NCBI GenBank assembly: GCA_019115085.1
Contig: DXEF01000048.1
Location: forward strand, 1 to 64,000
Length of the DNA: 64,000 nt
Direction of reading: 5' to 3'
DNA from: Candidatus Agathobaculum pullicola
GTDB lineage: Bacteria; Bacillota; Clostridia; Oscillospirales; Butyricicoccaceae
Below the pieces are notes generated by a model, which saw nothing but the letters and a program-made list of their open reading frames with translations, was not told the origin of the DNA and searched no databases. The position numbers and the translations under genes were made by a program. Position 1 is the first letter of the stretch; each line of letters begins with the position of its first letter. This document shows positions 52,400 to 59,977 of this stretch, piece after piece.

Positions 52400-52831
52400 A
52401 TGAGCAAGGCAGCAGTAATTTTCTGGAGCCAGACCGGCAACACCGAGCAGATGGCAAACGCCATTGCGGATGGCATCCGCGCGGGCGGAATGGAGTGCAA
52501 TTTGATGAATGTAGCGGAGGTGAATGCTGCCGACGCTGCAAAGTACGATAAACTGGCGCTTGGCTGCCCAGCAATGGGCGCAGAAGTGCTGGAAGAGGCG
52601 GAATTTGACCCGTTCTTCGCCGAGCTGGAAAGCAAGCTGGGCGGTCATAAGGTGGCGCTGTTCGGCTCATACGGCTGGGGCGACGGCCAGTGGATGCGCG
52701 ACTGGGTACAGCGCGCAAACGACGCCAACGCCAACATCTATACCGACGAGGGACTGATGGCGCATGAGACACCCGACGAGGCCATGCTTGAGCAGTGCCG
52801 TGAGTTCGGCAAGGGATTTGCCGCCTATTAA
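52400..52831 (+). CDS. Flavodoxin
   Basis: 143 residues from ATG 52400 with AGGAGGT 9 bp upstream; an ATG three codons earlier is less well spaced. The FMN phosphate loop is WSQTGNTEQMANAI, and GSYGWGDGQWMRDWV is the second FMN loop. Flavodoxin replaces ferredoxin as electron carrier when iron is short, and it fits the surrounding iron locus. It is 48 bp after the DUF3793 gene and likely co-transcribed with it. Acceptor could be the pyruvate oxidoreductase encoded at 19871-23401. Confidence 0.95.
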   Translation: MSKAAVIFWSQTGNTEQMANAIADGIRAGGMECNLMNVAEVNAADAAKYDKLALGCPAMGAEVLEEAEFDPFFAELESKLGGHKVALFGSYGWGDGQWMRDWVQRANDANANIYTDEGLMAHETPDEAMLEQCREFGKGFAAY

Positions 52832-52864
52832 ACCCGACCCTATCCTGCGCGCCTTGCGTGCCAT

Positions 52865-53181
52865 TTGATAAATTTTCTGCAAATTATGCAGAAAATCATC
52901 AAAACGCGCGACATGTGCGTGCGTTTTGATACAAGGAATCAATGTTGTGTGCCGCTTGCGGCGCGCAATCATTGATTGTTGGATTTGTCCGCGCCTTGCG
53001 CGGCAAATCCCTCTCGTTTGAAGCTGTACGCTTCAAACGAAATCACTCCGGTCATACCCGCCGCGACGGCGACGGTTATGATACAAATATCCTTTCTTGT
53101 CCCGGGGGAAACCCCAAAGGGGATACCGCATGGTATCCTGTAACATGAGCCTGCGGCTGTCAGGAACAACGGCCGCAGGCT
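52865..53181. other. Array of consecutive perfect inverted repeats between flavodoxin and feoA
   Basis: Part of the 543-bp gap 52832-53374, with no supportable gene. Perfect arms: ATTTTCTGCA/TGCAGAAAAT (52872-52896), ATCAAAACGC/GCGTTTTGAT (52898-52930), AATCAATG/CATTGATT (52937-52977), GGATTTG..CCGCGC/GCGCGG..AAATCC (52981-53010), TCGTTTGAAGC/GCTTCAAACGA (53014-53040), GGATACC/GGTATCC (53121-53138), AGCCTGCGGC/GCCGCAGGCT (53148-53181). The stems differ in sequence. Confidence 0.8.
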
Positions 53182-53208
53182 TCCTCCTTGTTGGAGGAAA
53201 AGGAAAAA

Positions 53209-53222
53209 TTAGCTTATGCTAA
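53209..53222. promoter_or_regulatory. Iron-type operator, feoA upstream copy
   Basis: TTAGCTTATGCTAA, a perfect TTAGC-N4-GCTAA palindrome about 45 bp upstream of the -35 element. Confidence 0.78.
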
Positions 53223-53265
53223 CTGTGGGCCATTGGTTAGTTTTGACAAACTTCCCAACTGCCGC

Positions 53266-53294
53266 TTGACAATTCGAGTTAGCAGTGGTAAACT
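53266..53294 (+). promoter_or_regulatory. Promoter of feoA-feoA-feoB with an internal operator copy
   Basis: TTGACA (53266-53271), 17-bp spacer, TAAACT (53289-53294). A degenerate operator GTTAGCAGTGGTAAAC (53278-53293) overlaps the spacer and -10. Confidence 0.82.
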
Positions 53295-53309
53295 GCAAAT
53301 GAAATAAGA

Positions 53310-53325
53310 GTTAGAAGATGCTAAC
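53310..53325. promoter_or_regulatory. Iron-type operator downstream of the feoA -10
   Basis: GTTAGAAGATGCTAAC, one arm mismatch from the perfect palindrome, placed after the expected transcription start so binding would block elongation. Confidence 0.78.
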
Positions 53326-53374
53326 TTGCATCTTTGAAAATATGAAACGCATCAGGAAGGAGAGGATCGTTATT

Positions 53375-53584
53375 ATGCCGCTGACTTTGGCAGATACCGG
53401 CGTAGCGACCACCATTAAGGCGATACGAGGAAAGGACCAGACCAGACGGTTCCTGCAAAACCTCGGCTTTGTCGAGGGAGCGTCGATTTCGGTCGTTTCC
53501 TCGCTGGCGGGCAATCTTATTGTGTCGGTGAAAGATACGCGCGTTGCAATCTCGCAGCAGATGGCCTCGCGCATTCTGGTGTAA
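53375..53584 (+). CDS. feoA: FeoA-family SH3-like iron-transport protein (first copy)
   Basis: 69 residues from ATG 53375 with AAGGAGAGG upstream; an in-frame ATG at 53342 lacks a site. The FeoA/SH3 fold is seen in MPLTLADTGVATTIKAIRG, RRFLQNLGFVEGASISVV and DTRVAISQQMASRILV. FeoA is a small cytoplasmic partner that modulates FeoB. Two copies in tandem are common in Clostridia. Its promoter carries three operator copies. Confidence 0.92.
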   Translation: MPLTLADTGVATTIKAIRGKDQTRRFLQNLGFVEGASISVVSSLAGNLIVSVKDTRVAISQQMASRILV

Positions 53585-53597
53585 GGGGGGAAAAGCA

Positions 53598-53819
53598 ATG
53601 AGCAATCTAAGAAACACACCCTGTGGAAAAACGGTGACTGTGCGCCGTGTTGAGGGCGAGGGCGCAACCCGCCGCCGCATCATGGATATGGGCATCACGC
53701 GCGGCGCAGAGGTGTTCGTGCGCAAGGTCGCGCCGCTGGGCGACCCGATTGAAGTGACCGTGCGCGGCTATGAGCTTTCGCTGCGCAAGGCGGACGCGGA
53801 AAAAATTTTAGTGGAATAA
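53598..53819 (+). CDS. feoA: FeoA-family SH3-like iron-transport protein (second copy)
   Basis: 73 residues from ATG 53598, preceded by GGGGGG; a longer frame lies inside the first copy. GKTVTVRRVEGEGATRRRIMDMGITRGAEVFVRKVAPLGDPIEVTVRGYELSLRKADAEKI is the canonical FeoA sequence, closer to standard FeoA than the first copy. It lies 13 bp after it. The next gene, feoB, starts 53 bp downstream, and the gap contains another operator copy. Confidence 0.94.
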   Translation: MSNLRNTPCGKTVTVRRVEGEGATRRRIMDMGITRGAEVFVRKVAPLGDPIEVTVRGYELSLRKADAEKILVE

Positions 53820-53837
53820 ATCTTTTTTTACATAGAA

Positions 53838-53853
53838 GTTAGCGAAGGCTAAT
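53838..53853. promoter_or_regulatory. Iron-type operator between feoA and feoB
   Basis: GTTAGCGAAGGCTAAT, a perfect TTAGC-N4-GCTAA core (53839-53852), in the 53-bp gap ahead of feoB. There is no clear promoter, so binding may act as a roadblock or mark a weak internal start. Confidence 0.75.
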
Positions 53854-53872
53854 TCGAGAAAGGGGCAACAAC

Positions 53873-56374
53873 ATGTCGATTCGTTTGGCGCTTGCCGGCA
53901 ATCCGAACTGCGGCAAGACCACGATGTTCAACGACCTGACCGGCTCGACGCAATATGTCGGCAACTGGCCGGGTGTCACCGTGGAAAAAAAAGAGGGCCG
54001 ATACAAGGCGGATAAGCAGGTCTCCATCACCGACCTGCCGGGCATTTACTCGCTTTCCCCATATACGCTTGAGGAGGTCATCACCCGCGATTATCTGGTG
54101 GGTGAAAAGCCGGACGCCATTCTCAATCTGGTGGACGCGGCCAATATCGAGCGCAACCTGTATCTGACCACACAGCTGCTGGAAATGGGAATTCCAGTGG
54201 TTGTGGCGCTCAATATGATGGATATTGTCGCCAAGCGCGGCGATGTGATTGATACGGAAAAGCTGTCCGCGGGACTGGGCGCGCCTGTGGTGGAAACCAC
54301 CGCGCTCAAGGGAAAGGGCACCAAGGATCTGATCGAGACGGCGAAACGTACCGTGGCCGCCGGTGCGAAACCCGCAGCACCTGCGTTCTCCGATACCATT
54401 GAGCAGGCAATCAGCCAGATTGCAGCGCTCATAGCGGATGTGACCGAGGAGGACCAGCGCCGCTGGTTCGCGGTCAAACTGTTCGAGCGCGACGAAAAGG
54501 TACTGGATCGTTTCCATTTCGGCAAAGACACGGTGGAAAAGCTGGAAAGTATCATCACCGCGGTGGAGGATGCGTTGGATGACGACGCGGAATCCATCAT
54601 CACGGACGCACGCTATCAGTACATCGCGCAAGTCGTGAAGTCCTGTGTCAAAAAGAAGAAAAGCGGCATGACGGCGTCTGACAAGATTGACCGCATCGTG
54701 ACCAACCGCATCCTTGCGCTGCCGATTTTCGCGCTGGTGATGTTTGTTGTCTATTATGTTTCGGTCACCACGGTCGGCACAGCGCTGACCGACTGGGCCA
54801 ATGACGGCGTGTTCGGTGACGGCTGGCATCTGTTTGGCATTGGCAGCGGCGCATATGAAGAAGCCGACGCAGCCTATCAGGACGATGTAATCCGCCGGGA
54901 TGCGTGGCTCGGGGCGGCCGAGCGTGAAGGGGTGGATGTTTCCACACTGACAGCGCTGCTGGCAGCCGAGGAGGGGGATACCGCCGCCATTGAGCAGGCG
55001 GGCGCAGCGCTCACAGCCAATGCGGCGCAGGTTGTAGGAACCGCCGAATTTAAGGATGAGAACACCGGCAAAGTCATTACCGAGCAGGTGGACTTTGCGG
55101 CATTTCAAGGAACACTGACGGCGCAAAAGGCAGACCCGGCGGATTATGGCATCTGGGTACCGGGTATTCCGGTGCTCATTGGCGGCGCTCTGAGCGGTCT
55201 TGGTATCGCGGACTGGCTGTACAGCCTGATTATGGACGGCATTGTGGCCGGTGTCGGCGCGGTACTGGGTTTTGTGCCGCAGATTCTGGTGCTGTTCCTG
55301 TTCCTTGCCATTTTGGAGGACTGCGGCTATATGGCGCGCGTGGCCTTCATCATGGACCGTATTTTCCGAAAGTTTGGCCTGTCGGGCAAGAGCTTTATCC
55401 CGATGCTGATTGGCACGGGCTGCGGCGTGCCGGGTATCATGGCCTCGCGCACGATTGAGCAGGAGCGCGACCGCCGTATGACCATTATGACCACGACCTT
55501 CATTCCGTGCAGCGCGAAGCTGCCGATAATCGCTCTGATTGCGGGCGCGATTTTTGACAACGCGGGCTGGGTGGCCTTCTCGGCCTATTTTATCGGTGTG
55601 ATGGCGATTATCCTGTCCGGTATCATGCTCAAGAAGTTTAAGATGTTCGCGGGCGAACCGGCGCCGTTTGTCATGGAACTGCCGAGCTACCACACCCCGA
55701 CGGCGGGCAATGTGCTCCGTTCGATGGGAGAGCGCGGCTGGTCGTTTATTAAGAAGGCCGGCACGGTCATTCTGCTCAGCACGGTCGTACTGTGGTTTTT
55801 GCAGACATATGGTTGGGAAAACGGCGCGTTCGGCGCGGTTTCCGATATCAATAACAGTGCGCTTGCCGCCATCGGCAGTGCGATTGCGCCGCTGTTCGCG
55901 CCGCTCGGCTGGGGCACATGGCAGAGCTCGGTCGCGTCGGTCACCGGTCTGATTGCCAAGGAAAATGTAGTCGCTACCTTCGGTCAGATTTACGGCTTTG
56001 CCGAGGTGGCGGAGGACGGCGCGGAGATTTGGGGCCTGCTCGCGGCTTCCTTCACCACGGTCAGCGCGTTCTCGTTTATGTGCTTTAACCTGCTTTGCGC
56101 GCCGTGCTTTGCGGCGATGGGCGCTATCAAGCGCGAGATGAACAACGCCAAGTGGACGGTGTTTGCCATTGGTTATATGTGCGTGTTTGCGTACTGCGTG
56201 GCATTGATGGTCTATCAGTTCGGCGGCCTGCTCACCGGTGAGGTCACGTTCGGCCCCGGTACGGTGGCGGCGGTTCTGGTGCTTGCGCTGATGGCTTATC
56301 TGCTGCTTCGCAAGCCGGCAGCGGCGGATGACACAGCGAACCTGCGTCGCATGAGCGTGCAGGCAAACAGCTGA
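53873..56374 (+). CDS. feoB: Ferrous iron transport GTPase FeoB
   Basis: 833 residues, longer than the common 670-770. The N-terminal G domain has G1 GNPNCGKT (9-16), G3 DLPG (54-57) and G4 NMMD (114-117). A helical spacer follows to about 270. Membrane part starts at about 278. Residues about 312-430, between the first and next hydrophobic helices, are a soluble Glu/Ala-rich insertion, which accounts for the extra length. GTGCGVPGIMASRTIEQERDRRMT and IPCSAKLPI are FeoB signature blocks. It imports Fe(II), with FeoA and the Cys-rich protein downstream. GAAAGGGG precedes the ATG. Confidence 0.98.
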   Translation: MSIRLALAGNPNCGKTTMFNDLTGSTQYVGNWPGVTVEKKEGRYKADKQVSITDLPGIYSLSPYTLEEVITRDYLVGEKPDAILNLVDAANIERNLYLTTQLLEMGIPVVVALNMMDIVAKRGDVIDTEKLSAGLGAPVVETTALKGKGTKDLIETAKRTVAAGAKPAAPAFSDTIEQAISQIAALIADVTEEDQRRWFAVKLFERDEKVLDRFHFGKDTVEKLESIITAVEDALDDDAESIITDARYQYIAQVVKSCVKKKKSGMTASDKIDRIVTNRILALPIFALVMFVVYYVSVTTVGTALTDWANDGVFGDGWHLFGIGSGAYEEADAAYQDDVIRRDAWLGAAEREGVDVSTLTALLAAEEGDTAAIEQAGAALTANAAQVVGTAEFKDENTGKVITEQVDFAAFQGTLTAQKADPADYGIWVPGIPVLIGGALSGLGIADWLYSLIMDGIVAGVGAVLGFVPQILVLFLFLAILEDCGYMARVAFIMDRIFRKFGLSGKSFIPMLIGTGCGVPGIMASRTIEQERDRRMTIMTTTFIPCSAKLPIIALIAGAIFDNAGWVAFSAYFIGVMAIILSGIMLKKFKMFAGEPAPFVMELPSYHTPTAGNVLRSMGERGWSFIKKAGTVILLSTVVLWFLQTYGWENGAFGAVSDINNSALAAIGSAIAPLFAPLGWGTWQSSVASVTGLIAKENVVATFGQIYGFAEVAEDGAEIWGLLAASFTTVSAFSFMCFNLLCAPCFAAMGAIKREMNNAKWTVFAIGYMCVFAYCVALMVYQFGGLLTGEVTFGPGTVAAVLVLALMAYLLLRKPAAADDTANLRRMSVQANS

Positions 56375-56433
56375 TTTGGGGCTTGCCCGCAGAGAAATTC
56401 TGCTTTACAATGAATACAAAGGAGGCGAAACAG

Positions 56434-56604
56434 ATGTCAACCTTGATCGTAGGTCTGTTGGTGGCGCTGCTGGTATTTTTCGCCGCGCGGTCGGTGGTAC
56501 GCCAGTCCAAGACAGGCGGCTGCAGCGGCTGCGGCGGTGGCTGCGCAGGCTGCAGCGGCAGCTGCGGCTGTCATACCGCTACGCCTCCCGACGAGGAGAA
56601 ATAA
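56434..56604 (+). CDS. FeoB-associated Cys-rich membrane protein
   Basis: 56 residues from ATG 56434 with AAAGGAGG 8 bp upstream; the in-frame ATG 56410 is less likely. One membrane helix (TLIVGLLVALLVFFAA) is followed by a short basic linker and a Cys/Gly-rich tail with CSGCGGGCAGCSGSCGCH. This is the pattern of the small Cys-rich protein that follows feoB in many Firmicutes and may take the place of FeoC or sense or hand on iron (inference). Confidence 0.93.
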   Translation: MSTLIVGLLVALLVFFAARSVVRQSKTGGCSGCGGGCAGCSGSCGCHTATPPDEEK

Positions 56605-56617
56605 TAAGGATAGTATC

Positions 56618-56652
56618 GGCCGTCCGGCGCGCAATGCGTCGGACGGCTTTCG
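56618..56652 (+). terminator. Terminator of the feo operon
   Basis: GGCCGTCCG pairs with CGGACGGC around a 13-base loop, followed by a short T-run. Confidence 0.75.
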
Positions 56653-56718
56653 TATGTGCCTGAAAGCGTCACGGATGAGCAGAGCGCGGCATAGACTGGG
56701 GGGAAAGGTGGTTTTTCT

Positions 56719-57996
56719 ATGGTGATCCATGTTGTTCAGCCGGGGGATTCGCTGTACCGTATCGCCCAGATGTACCATGCGCCGCTGCAGCTGCTGATTC
56801 AGCAGAATGAGCTGCATGAGCCGTACCGATTAACGCCCGGGCAGACGATTGTTGTGCCGCAGCCGATGCAGGTGCATACCGTTCGGCAAGGAGAGACGCT
56901 TTCCGGCATCGCCGCGCAGCACGACACAACCGTACTGGCACTGCTGCAAAACAACCCGCAGCTGGGCGGCGGTGATCGTATCTGGCCGGGGCAGACACTG
57001 GTGGTTTCCTATGGGGCAAAGCTGGGGATGTTTGCCGTCAACGGCTATGCGTATCCCAATATCGACCAGCGGATTTTGCGCAAAACGCTGCCGTATTTGA
57101 CGTACTTATCGGTGTTTTCCTATGGATTTGACAGTCTGGGCCGTATTCTGCCGCAGAATGCGGAAACGCTCACGCGCATGGCGCGGCAATACGGGGTACT
57201 GCCGCTGCTGGTGCTGACAACGCTGGGTGAGGACGGTCAGTTTTCGAGTGAGCGGGCACAGCAGCTGCTGCGCGACCCGGTCGCACGCGGCGCGTTGATT
57301 GAGAATTTGGCGCAAACCATTGCGGCGCAGGGCTTCGCGGGCGTGGACATTGACTTTGAGTACATTCCGTCCGAGGACGCGGCGGCCTATGCCGACTTTG
57401 TCCGTGCGGTGCGTGCGCGGCTGGAGCCGTCCGGGCTGACGGTCATGGTTGCGCTTGCACCCAAGACCTCGGCCGACCAACCGGGGCTGCTGTACGAGTC
57501 GCATAACTATGCCGCACTCGGCGGGGCGGCGGACGATGCACTTATTATGACATATGAATGGGGCTATGCCCTCTCCGAGCCGATGGCGGTGGCGCCCATC
57601 AACAAGGTCGAGCAGGTGGTACGTTTTGCGGTGTCGCAGATTCCGCCGGAAAAGATTTTCATGGGTATCCCCAACTACGGCTATGACTGGACGCTGCCCT
57701 ATATCAAAGGCCAGAGCCGCGCGCGCAGTCTGGGCAACGTGCAGGCGGTGGAGCAGGCGGTGCAGGCGGGCGCGCCCATCCGGTTTGATGCGGAGGCGCA
57801 GTCGCCGCACTACAATTACTGGCGGGAGCGATCGGAGCACGAAGTCTGGTTTGAGGATGCGCGCTCCATTCGTGCCAAGCTGGCGCTGGCGGGCGAATAC
57901 CGGCTGCGCGGCGTGAGCGTGTGGAACATCATGCGGTATTTTCCGCAGCTGTGGCTTGTGCTCAATCAGCTGTACGATATTGAAAAGCTGGCATAA
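56719..57996 (+). CDS. LysM-GH18 spore-cortex-type hydrolase (SleL/YaaH-like)
   Basis: 425 residues with no signal peptide. Two LysM domains cover about 2-46 and 52-97 (HVVQPGDSLYRIAQMYHAPL and HTVRQGETLSGIAAQHDTTV). The GH18 catalytic domain spans about 103-420. Its acid/base loop GVDIDFEYIP has Asp210, Asp212 and Glu214, the DxDxE motif. MTYEWGYALSEPMAVAPI and MGIPNYGYDW are typical of the YaaH/SleL group of cortical-fragment glucosaminidases. Such enzymes act on spore peptidoglycan and so support a spore-forming host. GGTGG-type sequence precedes the ATG. Confidence 0.93.
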   Translation: MVIHVVQPGDSLYRIAQMYHAPLQLLIQQNELHEPYRLTPGQTIVVPQPMQVHTVRQGETLSGIAAQHDTTVLALLQNNPQLGGGDRIWPGQTLVVSYGAKLGMFAVNGYAYPNIDQRILRKTLPYLTYLSVFSYGFDSLGRILPQNAETLTRMARQYGVLPLLVLTTLGEDGQFSSERAQQLLRDPVARGALIENLAQTIAAQGFAGVDIDFEYIPSEDAAAYADFVRAVRARLEPSGLTVMVALAPKTSADQPGLLYESHNYAALGGAADDALIMTYEWGYALSEPMAVAPINKVEQVVRFAVSQIPPEKIFMGIPNYGYDWTLPYIKGQSRARSLGNVQAVEQAVQAGAPIRFDAEAQSPHYNYWRERSEHEVWFEDARSIRAKLALAGEYRLRGVSVWNIMRYFPQLWLVLNQLYDIEKLA

Positions 57997-58003
57997 AAGA
58001 CGG

Positions 58004-58038
58004 AAAACCGACCGGAAAATCCCTTTTTCGGTCGGTTT
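58004..58038 (+). terminator. Terminator after the LysM-GH18 gene
   Basis: AAAACCGACCG and CGGTCGGTTT pair around a loop of about 14 bases, followed by T-rich sequence. Confidence 0.8.
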
Positions 58039-58163
58039 CTGCTGTTTTTAGGGCTTTTCTGCAAGCATTTCCATTGCAAAACGGTTACAAAGCACGCTAT
58101 ACTCTGGTACATGGTGCAAAGAGCACCAGAAACAGCAAGGAAAAACCAAGGAGGTAGCAAATC

Positions 58164-59003
58164 ATGCAGCTGAAGAAAATCCTACCGCTGGCACTGGCGG
58201 CGGTAATGACGACCACTACGGCAGCGGGGGCGGCAAACCTGTCCCAGGAGATAGAAGCCCGTAAGTCCCATGTGTATACTTATGCGTATGAATCCGGCAT
58301 CCGTCAGCATCTGCTGGAAAAGTATTACGCATTCCTCTGCGGCCAATTCCCAGGAAATCGGCCGGAGCAGAAGCCGGAGGAAACGCCCGAGGAAACCCCG
58401 GATATCGAGCAGCCGGAACAGGTTCCGGAAGAGGAGCAGCCCGAGCAGATCCCGGATATCGAGCAGCCCGAGCAGACCCCGGAAGAGGAACAGCCCGAGC
58501 AGGCCCCGGATATCGAGCAGCCCGAGCAGACCCCGGACAACACACCGCAGCTGCCGGATGATAACCGCCCCGAGCAGACTCCGGAGCAAACCCCGGAACA
58601 GACTCCGGAAGAGGACACAGATTCATCGCAGGGGGATTACGCTTCTCAGGTGGTGGCACTGGTCAATGCTGAACGTGCGAAATACGGCTTGTCCGCACTT
58701 AAGGTGGACAGCCGCGTACAGCGGGCCGCGCAGGTGCGCGCTGCGGAAACCGTGCAGTCGTTCTCTCACACACGACCGAACGGCTCTTCTTTCTCCACCG
58801 CATTGACTGAGGCGGGCGTGTCCTACACCCGTTCGGGTGAGAACATCGCTTACGGTCAGTCCACACCGCAGCAGGTAGTGCAGGCGTGGATGAACTCGTC
58901 CGGACATCGCGCGAATATTTTGAACGAGAGCTTTACGACCATCGGCGTTGGCTATACGGTGTCGGGCGGCACAGCGTATTGGACGCAGCTGTTTACAGCA
59001 TAA
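58164..59003 (+). CDS. Secreted CAP-domain (SCP/PR1) protein
   Basis: 279 residues with a signal peptide ending near AAGAA and an AGGAGGT site upstream. After about 60 residues comes a Pro/Glu/Gln repeat linker (about 65-150) of EQPEQ and PEQTPE type units. The CAP domain (about 158-278) carries VALVNAERAKYGLSALKVD, SFSHTRPNGSSF and SGHRANILNESFTTIGVGY, with the conserved His and Glu residues. Bacterial CAP proteins of YkwD type are exported and their action is uncertain. The repeat linker likely spans the wall. Confidence 0.92.
   Translation: MQLKKILPLALAAVMTTTTAAGAANLSQEIEARKSHVYTYAYESGIRQHLLEKYYAFLCGQFPGNRPEQKPEETPEETPDIEQPEQVPEEEQPEQIPDIEQPEQTPEEEQPEQAPDIEQPEQTPDNTPQLPDDNRPEQTPEQTPEQTPEEDTDSSQGDYASQVVALVNAERAKYGLSALKVDSRVQRAAQVRAAETVQSFSHTRPNGSSFSTALTEAGVSYTRSGENIAYGQSTPQQVVQAWMNSSGHRANILNESFTTIGVGYTVSGGTAYWTQLFTA
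58381..58620 (+). repeat. In-frame repeats encoding the Pro/Glu linker of the CAP protein
   Basis: About 36-bp units of the type GAGCAGCCCGAGCAG plus CCGGATATC or GAAGAGGAG variants, coding EQPEQ-PD/EE repeats. Copy number is probably variable. Confidence 0.85.
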
Positions 59004-59018
59004 TTGATTTGAGGAAAT

Positions 59019-59047
59019 AAAAAGGACGCGCAAAGCGCGTCCTTTTT
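59019..59047. terminator. Bidirectional terminator, CAP gene / barstar gene
   Basis: AAAAAGGACGCGC and GCGCGTCCTTTTT form a perfect 13-bp stem with a 3-base loop, between convergent genes. Confidence 0.93.
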
Positions 59048-59054
59048 CGCATAT

Positions 59055-59321
59055 CTATTCAAAATTCAGCAGTAAATCTCCATTTTCCGATGCCGCACCT
59101 GCGATAACGCGCAGCAAAAATTCCCCGTAGGCACCCAGCGTGTCCACAAGCAGCTCCGCATGCCGCAAGGTCAGCCGCGTGGGCGGACAGGCGCACAGCT
59201 GGTCATACAGCGCATCCAGCGTGTAGGCGTAGTCCGCAGAAAAGTCAAATGTGCGCGCCAGATTCTCGTGTACCTGCGCGCGGGTACAAAAGCCTTCTGC
59301 ATCCAAAAGCAATTCTCGCAT
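59055..59321 (-). CDS. Barstar-family ribonuclease-inhibitor-like protein
   Basis: 88 residues. The barstar pattern is recognised in VHENLARTFDFSADYAYTLDALYDQL (helix then LDALYD), LRHAELLVDTLGAYGEFLLRVI and the end NGDLLLNFE. Barstar binds and blocks barnase-type ribonucleases, and related proteins act as immunity factors or regulators. No ribonuclease toxin gene is seen near it, so it may be an orphan antitoxin or a regulator. AAGGAGG precedes the ATG. It is convergent with the CAP-domain gene. Confidence 0.85.
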   Translation of the reverse strand: MRELLLDAEGFCTRAQVHENLARTFDFSADYAYTLDALYDQLCACPPTRLTLRHAELLVDTLGAYGEFLLRVIAGAASENGDLLLNFE

Positions 59322-59363
59322 GTGAGCTTGCCCTCCTTTGAAAATTGGATAGTAGAGACTGCG

Positions 59364-59801
59364 TCAGGTTGCGTTCGGATAGAACAGGAGATACAGCTTG
59401 TGATAAAATTCCTGCCCGCGGCTTCCTTCGATGTCGCGCAGCTCGCCGTTTACAAAGATATAGCCGTCTGCGTTTACACCGATAGAATTACCGTTTTCAA
59501 AGGTCACAGTTAACAGGTTTCCCGTCAACTTCTGTTTGCCGGGTTTAAACAGGTTGGGATATTGCGTATAAGTATAGCCGGACAGCAGCTCGGTGATGGC
59601 AGCAAGCTGTTCCGGATCGGTCACAGTCTGTATCTCGGTCTGGTTTTCCGTAAGCGTCACCGCGGTTTGTGTGGTCTTGCCCGTAATGTCCGCATAGGAC
59701 TGATGGTAAAATTTGATATACATCATACGCCCGGCGAGAAACAACAAAATCAGCAGCAGCGTGCTGCAAATGGCAAATCCGAGCGCCATAGATTTTCGCA
59801 T
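59364..59801 (-). CDS. Small membrane-anchored protein of unknown function
   Basis: 145 residues, not recognised. One N-terminal membrane segment (LGFAICSTLLLILLFLAG) precedes a soluble domain that starts TGKTTQTAVTLTENQTEIQTVTDPEQLAAITELLSGYTY and ends with a Tyr/Phe-rich helix. The fold looks like small lipocalin-like or DUF-type exported domains of Firmicutes. AAAGGAG precedes the ATG. Located 42 bp upstream of the barstar-like gene, and read in the same direction, so the two may be one transcript. It faces the BlaI promoter. Confidence 0.7.
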   Translation of the reverse strand: MRKSMALGFAICSTLLLILLFLAGRMMYIKFYHQSYADITGKTTQTAVTLTENQTEIQTVTDPEQLAAITELLSGYTYTQYPNLFKPGKQKLTGNLLTVTFENGNSIGVNADGYIFVNGELRDIEGSRGQEFYHKLYLLFYPNAT

Positions 59802-59902
59802 AGGTTCCGGCTCCTTTGTCGGTAGGGGTCAATAGTTTTACAATATTAGCATAGCGCAAAATAGGAGGGTTGTCAATTTTCAAAGTGTAAACAAAGTATG
59901 AC

Positions 59903-59931
59903 TTGACAATTGTATTCTACTATTGTAGAAT
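59903..59931 (+). promoter_or_regulatory. Promoter and BlaI-type operator of the blaI-blaR1-like operon
   Basis: TTGACA (59903-59908), 17-bp spacer, TAGAAT (59926-59931). A dyad ATTCTAC-TATT-GTAGAAT (59914-59931) covers the spacer and -10, placed for repression by the BlaI-type product. Confidence 0.85.
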
Positions 59932-59950
59932 GTAGTCACAGAAGAAATTT

Positions 59951-59960
59951 TACATTTGTA
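59951..59960. promoter_or_regulatory. Second BlaI-type half-palindrome
   Basis: TACATTTGTA, with flanking T/A, lies between the promoter and the ATG and resembles the BlaI/MecI TACA-N-TGTA core. It is 20 bp downstream of the first operator. Confidence 0.55.
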
Positions 59961-59977
59961 GAAAAGGAGGGGACAAG

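Noticed and set aside
53849..55693. A 614-codon minus-strand open frame
   Set aside because: It is antisense to feoB, whose GTPase motifs are intact; its His/Arg-rich composition is an antisense artefact.
58381..58620. Tandem repeats resembling an array
   Set aside because: They encode a Pro/Glu wall-spanning linker of the CAP-domain protein and have no regular spacers.
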